Assembly: GCF_014839805.1 (NCBI RefSeq)
Contig: NC_051142.1
Location: 16,586,589 to 16,650,588, forward strand
Origin: Manduca sexta
Taxonomy: Eukaryota; Arthropoda; Insecta; Lepidoptera; Sphingidae
Direction of reading: 5' to 3'
Length of the DNA: 64,000 nt
How positions within the stretch are numbered: the first letter of the stretch is position 1; every line of letters begins with the position of its first letter. A program made the translations under genes and the position numbers. Shown here one piece after another: positions 57,588 through 64,000 of this stretch. The notes under the pieces were generated by a model that saw only the letters and a program-made list of their open reading frames with translations, had not been told where the DNA came from and searched no databases.

Positions 57588-58066
57588 TTTAACACGTTCG
57601 CTGCTACAACAAATTTAGGTGACTATCCAATGACGCTGTATCGGGTCTTTTCCTGTCCTTTCTTTGTCCTACCAACTAAAATCCCGCCATTCGACTCTCG
57701 CCCTAATATCGAAGATCGCGGGATGCGCAATTGCATGCAACCGCAAAAGTTGAAAAGATCTGGTCTATGTTTTTCACTTCTGAAAACTACACCAATGAAA
57801 CTAATGCATTCATCTGGTGCATTAGTTCATGAGGTTCAGCCTTATGCGCCTAACGGAAAAATATCTGTGGCCAATATAACGCCAAAAAGCCCTATATACT
57901 CTATGTCAAAAATTGATTGTATTTTAAATACAATCACCAAAATATATTTGTCACATACATACTCATTAAAAATAAAGTCTACGAAGCCATCCAGTGGGTA
58001 GTTCAACATTCCATAGGTAGTAGGAAAGATGTAACAGGTTGATTTGATGACGCAGCGAACGTGTTA
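57588..58066. mobile_element. Putative TTAA-type (piggyBac-like) non-autonomous element
   Basis: The left end reads TTAA then CACGTTCGCTGC (57589-57604). The right end reads GCAGCGAACGTG then TTAC (58052-58067), that is, exact 12-bp inverted termini next to a TTAA on one side and a one-base-decayed copy on the other. It carries a 139-codon open frame (57582-58001) with no recognisable domain. Confidence 0.5.
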
Positions 58067-59029
58067 CATAAAATATGTTTAGTAATGTAGAAACAAAGTC
58101 GTGTGCATTATTCTTAGCCCGTAACCCTCACTGCTGGCAAAACAAATTAGTTTCGCAGGTAATTATTTTTCTAATGAACACATTGCGCGATTATAATTTC
58201 AGTGCTTATTCCATTATCAGATTTGCAAGGAAAAACACCACATTAAGTAATATTTAATTATTTTATGAGTGTTATCTGTATAAAAATCTATTATTTTAAT
58301 AAAAGATTACGTATAAACATATGTTTAGGAAGGTCGACACCAATCCTGGATATTCATTTTGTAATTTTATTTTTGTAGTACATAATTGTGCATTAGCCAT
58401 GGAACCAAGTACTTATCATATACTATTGCACTGTTGCATAACCATAGTGCCTCGTTCGATCATTTTATGAGACAAGTCGTAGTGATTCTGTGTGAAGATG
58501 TATGCAGCTTTTTTCATATGTTCCAATGAGTGAAGCACTTCTCTCTCAGGGGCCTTATTCTCTATCCCGCACGTTATGTTAACAGTGCGTAACAAGCACA
58601 TTACACAAAGCATCGTGTTTAGGACTATAGAAATTTGGCTTACAGAATACCATTCCACGCATATTTCTCGAAGATAACATGACACGGCCGCGTTACGCGT
58701 TTACAATATCATACAGAATAAGGGCCCAGGCTATAACGAATAAATGGGTTACCTAATGTAAGGAAATATTGATTGAATTCACTGGTTTTGCATAGGTTTC
58801 CCACATTAAAGATTGAATTTTTGGAACCTTGTTTAGTTTGTACAGAATAATAAAAAAAAAAAACAATTTAACTTTTATCTTCCTCCATTTTGCGGCAAAT
58901 TAATTTCAGCGGTACAACCTGTTTCATTCATATTGCAGGAACGATTAGAGGTTTCTTACGACCGACCTAGTTGGAAACATTGGCTCGATGATCAGCAAGT
59001 TAAGTAAATACAACACTGTGTTGCCTGAC

Positions 59030-59115
59030 CTAGTAATCGAATTTAGGCCCAGGGTCGACCTAGGTCATCATTGGGGAGTAGTTAGCCTGGATACACGTTA
59101 CCACTAGGCCAAGGG
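59030..59115 (-). mobile_element. Possible tRNA-derived SINE head
   Basis: On the minus strand ttggcctagtggtaacgtgt is a good A-box, followed at about 50 nt by an eroded B-box-like region (cctgggcctaaattcgatta). No body was recognised. Confidence 0.35.
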
Positions 59116-59352
59116 TAAATAATTTTAATCAACGATTATCCTAATCAATATTTTGAAACTGATATGATTTGTCGCAACGTAAATTGATAAATCAGAAGTT
59201 AATTAGAACTCAAAAACAGTGTATTGGTATATATCTACAGGTGTTTATAACAGAAAACACTATTAAAACCCGCTCAGGAATTTTATCTAATACGCAAAAA
59301 TTAACCTAACGCTAGATGGTATTTGAGTTGCGATTTAAAAGTAAATACTTAC

Positions 59353-59440
59353 TGTTACTTAAAATCCTTAGAGTCGAACGCGGGCGCGAAACAACGGACA
59401 CTGCACGACACTGAGGTGACGATGCGGTTGTTAATGTATA
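59353..59440 (-). promoter_or_regulatory. Putative FAR-B core promoter and non-coding first exon
   Basis: On the minus strand a TATACA box (59435-59440) lies about 25-28 nt before a TCAGT arthropod initiator (59410-59414). Some 60 nt later a perfect GTAAGT donor (59347-59352) ends a GC-rich stretch. This would make a first exon of about 60 nt, spliced across about 8.9 kb to 50484. The link to FAR-B is inferred from strand and from the lack of another gene between. Confidence 0.35.
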
Positions 59441-60279
59441 ATATTGTTACAGTATAACGCTGTGGACACACTCGCGAATTTACGCGGTGCGTTCGGTTTA
59501 GAAGAATGATTAGGTGTATCGACAGCAAAATTATGATTAACAGTCGGTGGCATCAATGAAAGAGTACAAAAAAACGTCTGGCGATGCGAGCTATGAATGT
59601 TTCGTCACCATGCGCTTGTACTCTTAATTCATTAGCGCATTTACATTTATGTAACCGCAAAATATAAGAATATAGAATAACTATAGTTCATGAGCCGACT
59701 CCGCACCATGTGGACAGCATATATGAAAATACAAATTACATACACTACCTCCACTGAGCCATTGTAAACACGCTATACACCAGACTATAAAGTCAGCTAT
59801 ATCAATAACATGATTGCCCGAATAGAAAGGATGTCAATATGAGTCAAATGGCATTGAATTTACTGACACGATTCATACAGATATATTATGTAGGTAACTT
59901 ATTTTTGGATATAAATACGTACGCCAATAATTCGCACGCGTCCGCACAAAATACTATAATATGGACACAGCATTAGTCATAATACGCATATTCGTTTAGA
60001 GATGTCAAAGATGTCAGAAAAGAACGCAAACATTTCTTGAACGTAAATAGATTTTGACAATTTTAAACTATTTTTTAGCGGCAATGAGGTTTTGACCCGT
60101 GGAACTTTTTTTATTCCTTCACGAGCGGATCTGGGGATGAAGTCGAAATAAATTACTAGGATTCCTGTAAGCGTGGACGTCCGCGGGTGGGGACAGAAGG
60201 GCCACTCTCCCCATCCCAGATTATATAGTATGTACTTGTGTTTAATTATTGGGAATAACTACAAGAAATTCTCGCTTTG

Positions 60280-60575
60280 CTCTCCCTAACCCGGTCGCCG
60301 TTATTTGACTACTACTGGGGATTAGGTCTTAGTCCACCACGCTAGCCTAGTGCGGATCGGCAGACTTTATATGTTATCCTCAAAATTCTTATAGAGAACT
60401 TCCCAGGTATGCAGGTTTCTTCACGATAATTTCCTTTAACGTTAAAGCAAGAGATTATTTACAAAGAATACACACATAAATTTTAGAAAAGTCTGAATTG
60501 CGTCCTTGGTTTTGAACCTGCGGACGTTCGTCTAGGCTTTCCGCTCTCAACTAGGCTATCGCTGCTAAAATTTTA
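60280..60575 (-). mobile_element. SINE family D, nearly full copy (inverted)
   Basis: On the minus strand: gcagcgatagcctagttgag (A-box), gtccgcaggttcaaaaccaa (B-box), gaattcagactt-type bridge, then gggaagttctctataagaat, gccgatccgcactaggctag, and 3' end gactaagacctaatccccag. Confidence 0.7.
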
Positions 60576-61379
60576 AAATCAAACTTTTATATTGTATACT
60601 TTTGTCATGGCGTGTAATCTCTATAATTAATGTTATAAGATTTAACGTTAAATTCTAATTTAGTTATGCCACAACATTTTTAACTACTTTGTTCTGTTAC
60701 AATTAAAACTATGAATACTTATATATCGTAGCATTACTAATCTGCGTCACTTGACATTCTATTTGACATTGGAAGCGTGATTCTAAACAATGAATATTTA
60801 ATTTAATTTTTTTTTATACAGGGTGTATTATGATGTACTGACCAATTAAATTAGGATCAAATTATGTGTCGATGTAACTCGATTATGTGCTTTCCGATAT
60901 TACATATATTAAAAGGTGCAATTATAAAAGATTTTTGTGCACTTTGAAAATCGACTTTACCTCAAAACATCGTAATTTTAGTGTTTCTTTGTTTTACTCA
61001 GTTAGGTAAGACAAAAATTAAGTACTCACGCCATTCGAATGAGTATTTACTATACCATTGAATAAGGGTTTATTATAAGAAACCAGAGTGTGATATGTTT
61101 GCGAGTGATATCGTATATCTACGTGTATTGTTAACTAACAAAAAAAGTTTATAATAAAAACGTTCTAACAAAACTTCAAAAACCACTTCAAACCAAAAAA
61201 TAATTAAACTTCATATATATGTTTTATTAACTTTATATTTGGAGTCGGTGGTTAACGTAAATAAGTAGCTAAGCTAGATAAAACACTAGCAAATATACTA
61301 CCTACAATACTCAATTTAAATTAGACGCTTACTCCAAATATAAAGTAGGTAAATATACCTACGTATATATAAAAAAGCG

Positions 61380-61690
61380 TTGATAGCCTAGTTGGGTGTT
61401 GAACGGACTGCCGAGACGAATGTCCGCAGGTTCAAATCCCAAGGGCACACACCTCCGACTTTTCTAAAAAATCATGTGTATATTGTTTGTGAATTTATCG
61501 TTCGCTTTAACGGTGAAGGAAAACATCGTGACGAAACCTGCACATCTGAGAAGTCTCTATAGGAATTTCGAAGGTGTGTGAAGTCTACCAATCCGCACTA
61601 GGCCAGCGTGGTGAACTAAGGCCTAATCCCTCTCAGTAGTAGAGGAGGCCCGTGCTCAGCAGTGGGCAAGTATATAATACAGGGCTGATA
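61380..61690 (+). mobile_element. SINE family D, full-length reference copy
   Basis: tRNA-like head: tgatagcctagttgggtgtt (A-box) and tccgcaggttcaaatcccaa (B-box). Body: gttcgctttaacggtgaagg, aaacatcgtgacgaaacctg, tctctataggaatttcgaag, caatccgcactaggccagcg, ctctcagtagtagaggaggc and agcagtgggcaagtatataa, ending atacagggctgatatta. Confidence 0.8.
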
Positions 61691-61884
61691 TTATTTTTTT
61701 TTTATATTATACCTACGTATAGCTGTATAAAGGTATTTCTTTTTTGTTTGTAGTGATTTTATAGTGAGAATTATTTTTTGTTAAAAAAAAAAAATATATT
61801 GTATCTGAACTTCAAAGGACTTTTACCTAAGTACCTAAAATCCTTTCACTGCTGTTTTTATTATACGCGCAAATATAAAAAATA

Positions 61885-62035
61885 TACGGCAAATTGACCG
61901 CACTGTACCTGATGGTAACTGGAGTCGGGTCCAAAAGAACGTCAACTGGCGAGAGCGCGTTTTAACACCTTGTGTACCGTGCTCGCTATCCGCGCAGATA
62001 TAAAATATATCCTATCACAAGCACACCACCTATTT
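61885..62035 (-). repeat. Dispersed repeat F, copy 2 (inverted)
   Basis: On the minus strand gtgataggatatattttata, cggatagcgagcacggtaca, caaggtgttaaaac and cgactccagttaccatcagg follow the order of the copy at 52105-52365. Confidence 0.55.
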
Positions 62036-63146
62036 TAATACCGCCTGCATATACGAAGTACCTATTATAATAATAATAAAATATTTATTTCACCATAAAT
62101 ATTAATTTAACAAACACAACTAAAGCAATACAATACAGATTACAGATCATGAAAATGCAATAAGTGTTGAACATCCGGTATCCAGAAAAAGATTTAACTT
62201 GAGTTTTGGACACCGATTGTTCACATCAAGAAAATACAAAACCGTGAAAAATGTTTCTTGTGAGTTTATTGTGTAAATTATTAGTATTATTAGTACCTTC
62301 TAAATTAAATTTCCTATACCTTCTAATAAATTTTCATTATTAATTGTCATTCACCGCGGCAGTTATCATTTGATAAACTATCGATCACCTTGGACCGTCA
62401 GTAGTCACGACAGACGCATGATGACTTTATACAGCCGGCATAACGATTACAATTGCCACCAAAAACGACATAGCAACCGACGCAGTGATTTTGATGGTTT
62501 GTTTACACATTAAAATCAGGGTTGTTAGTTGTTACCGTCTAGTTCGATTAAATACATTTCACATGGTCTTTATTTTTTCTGGCAAGTCGACCCACTTGAT
62601 GGTACCAATATACAATGTAAATTATGGTATATACTTACTAATTATGGGAAATAACAGTGGCGAAAGGTCGATATAACCTGATTCCTGTCGACCTCCCTTT
62701 ATGTATTATTTATGTAGAAACTAATTATCATTAAAACAATTTACAGACTGCATTTATACATATTAGTAACTATATGTTGTGTGGTGTTCCTTTTCGGAAA
62801 ATTTTACCATTCGCTATTAGAAAATAATATCTTACGAGCCGGACTTTGTTGCCAGATACTAAGTGGAATTTATATAAGGTAGATGAAATATATTACAGAA
62901 CAAACAAAATATTAAAAAAGTTAGATAAAGGCGGATAAAAAACAAATACAAATCATTTTTTTATATTTATTTAGCACATACATAGGTACTAATACAATCA
63001 AATATATGATGGTACATAAATACAAACATTAACTTACACATTTAATGAGGAAAATAGGGGTTTATCATAGAATTACAATGAACGTATGATTTAAGACTTT
63101 GACTGAAGTCAGAAAAGACTTATCTACTTATGCATAGATAGGTCGG

Positions 63147-63274
63147 TACTACGGTTTGCAATCCCGCAAATTTTTCAGACATTCAAATTTGTTAAGTATA
63201 CCCTCGGTGAAAACCTTACTTTTTTAATTAAAAAAAAAAAATATATATATATTGCGGAATTGCAAACCTTAGTA
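63147..63274. repeat. Inverted repeat with AT-rich centre, MITE-like
   Basis: The left arm 63147-63169 (tactacggtttgcaatcccg plus caa) and the right arm 63252-63274 (ttgcggaattgcaaacctta plus gta) are inverted copies with about 2-3 mismatches. The 82-bp centre includes a poly-A and (AT)n run. No coding. Confidence 0.5.
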
Positions 63275-64000
63275 GGTGCTTGTTACCATCGTTTTCATCT
63301 AAATACATCTTTCCAAAGTACTTCTGTCATTTTGTGAAATACAAATAGTGTCAGTAGTTTTGATACATGCGTTGATACATTATTTTTACTGCCTCTAAGT
63401 CCCCAAGCCTCAGTCACTCAAACCTTTAATAATAACCCCCGAAATTCTATACACTTTTAATACTTACCTAATGACATTATATAAAAAAGAAAATACAAAT
63501 TTGCAAATAGCATTCACGAATACTTTTTTCATTAATTTTATAGGTACATAAACATAGAAATACGTCGTACGTAAAAACATTTTATGTTATCGTTTTTAAA
63601 CGTATTTAAAATTAAGATAATATTTCTATAGGATTTAGGTATACAGCGATGACAATTTATCTCTAATGGATTTAAAGACATACATAATTAAGATATTACT
63701 CTAAAACAAGTAAAAAAAATCCAATGTACAAAAGTATCAGTTTAAGGCATTAAAAACTACTACAATAGACTAGCTTCTTGATTTTAACAAATCTTTACAC
63801 ATTGTTTAACTGTTCACAATTATTTTCTAAATGAAAAAAAAAGAGATAAAATAAACAAATAAAAATAAGTTATTGCTACACCATATATTTTTCTAAGAAA
63901 TAATACATGACAAGCTAATAAGAAAGATTCTCATAGATATTATAACATTTTATTACTTTATATACAAACTGTATTAAAGTCTAGGAATATAAAAAATAAT

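Larger units (their letters stand above)
50485..64000. other. FAR-B upstream region
   Basis: I could not support any coding exon in these 13.5 kb. Frames up to 139 codons (57582-58001) and 114 codons (54868-55212) exist but match nothing and lack exon signals. Recognised items: hairpin 50694-50743, repeat F copies, RepA copy 4 with nested Penelope tail, TTAA-type element at 57588-58066, SINE-type heads, SINE D copies at 60280-60575 and 61380-61690, a putative promoter/first exon near 59.4 kb and an inverted repeat at 63147-63274. The rest is AT-rich without visible structure. Confidence 0.55.

Noticed and set aside
57582..58001. 139-codon open frame treated as a possible gene
   Set aside because: It lies inside the TTAA-type element, starts in its terminal repeat and shows no domain, so it is not called a CDS.
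61380..61460. tRNA gene
   Set aside because: A- and B-boxes are present, but the sequence continues into a SINE body and no intact acceptor stem was seen; it is a SINE head. The same holds for 39700-39772, 25780-25850 and 11880-11930.

Overview
The window looks like nuclear DNA from a moth or butterfly (Lepidoptera). It is AT-rich, its genes are split by many small introns, and it holds repeat types common in lepidopteran genomes: tRNA-derived SINEs, short Helitrons with A|TC...CTAG|T ends, Penelope-like retroelement tails and foldback elements. No gene runs as a long open frame. The six gene models were built exon by exon from splice sites, reading phase and protein-family landmarks. In every multi-exon model all internal junction phases close.

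Genes from left to right: (1) 1-1759 (+), the last two exons of the WASH-complex subunit FAM21/WASHC2, cut by the window edge. (2) 3369-8008 (-), fatty acyl-CoA reductase A (FAR-A), 10 coding exons, 532 aa, convergent with FAM21. (3) 15450-22528 (+), Cullin-2, 15 coding exons, 779 aa. (4) 26092-27146 (+), a two-exon gene for a secreted Ala/Pro/Leu/Cys-rich 204-aa protein I do not recognise. (5) 33485-36713 (-), a two-exon HINT-type histidine-triad protein, 167 aa, with a basic N-terminal extension. (6) 38784-50476 (-), a second fatty acyl-CoA reductase (FAR-B), 12 coding exons, 524 aa. A likely distant promoter and non-coding first exon for FAR-B lie near 59.35-59.44 kb.

The rest is repeat-rich intergenic and intronic DNA. 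The most striking structure is a 2.23-kb Helitron (29140-31369, minus orientation) containing about 15 tandem copies of a 123-bp unit, in which a block of eight units (984 bp) is itself repeated. Three other short Helitrons, a 265-bp foldback element with 65-bp arms, a near-perfect 50-bp hairpin beside the FAR-B start exon, a TTAA-type element of about 480 bp, a decayed coding relic inside a FAR-B intron, and nested or tandem Penelope-like tails are also described.

How the genes relate: the two FARs are paralogs sharing several intron positions. They would act in fatty alcohol, wax or pheromone-precursor synthesis, but the sequence alone cannot say which. FAM21 (endosomal sorting), Cullin-2 (ubiquitin ligase scaffold) and HINT (nucleotide hydrolase) are unrelated housekeeping genes, so the window is an ordinary gene neighbourhood and not a functional cluster. 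I found no convincing new multi-gene system; the novelty is in the repeats and in the unrecognised secreted protein.
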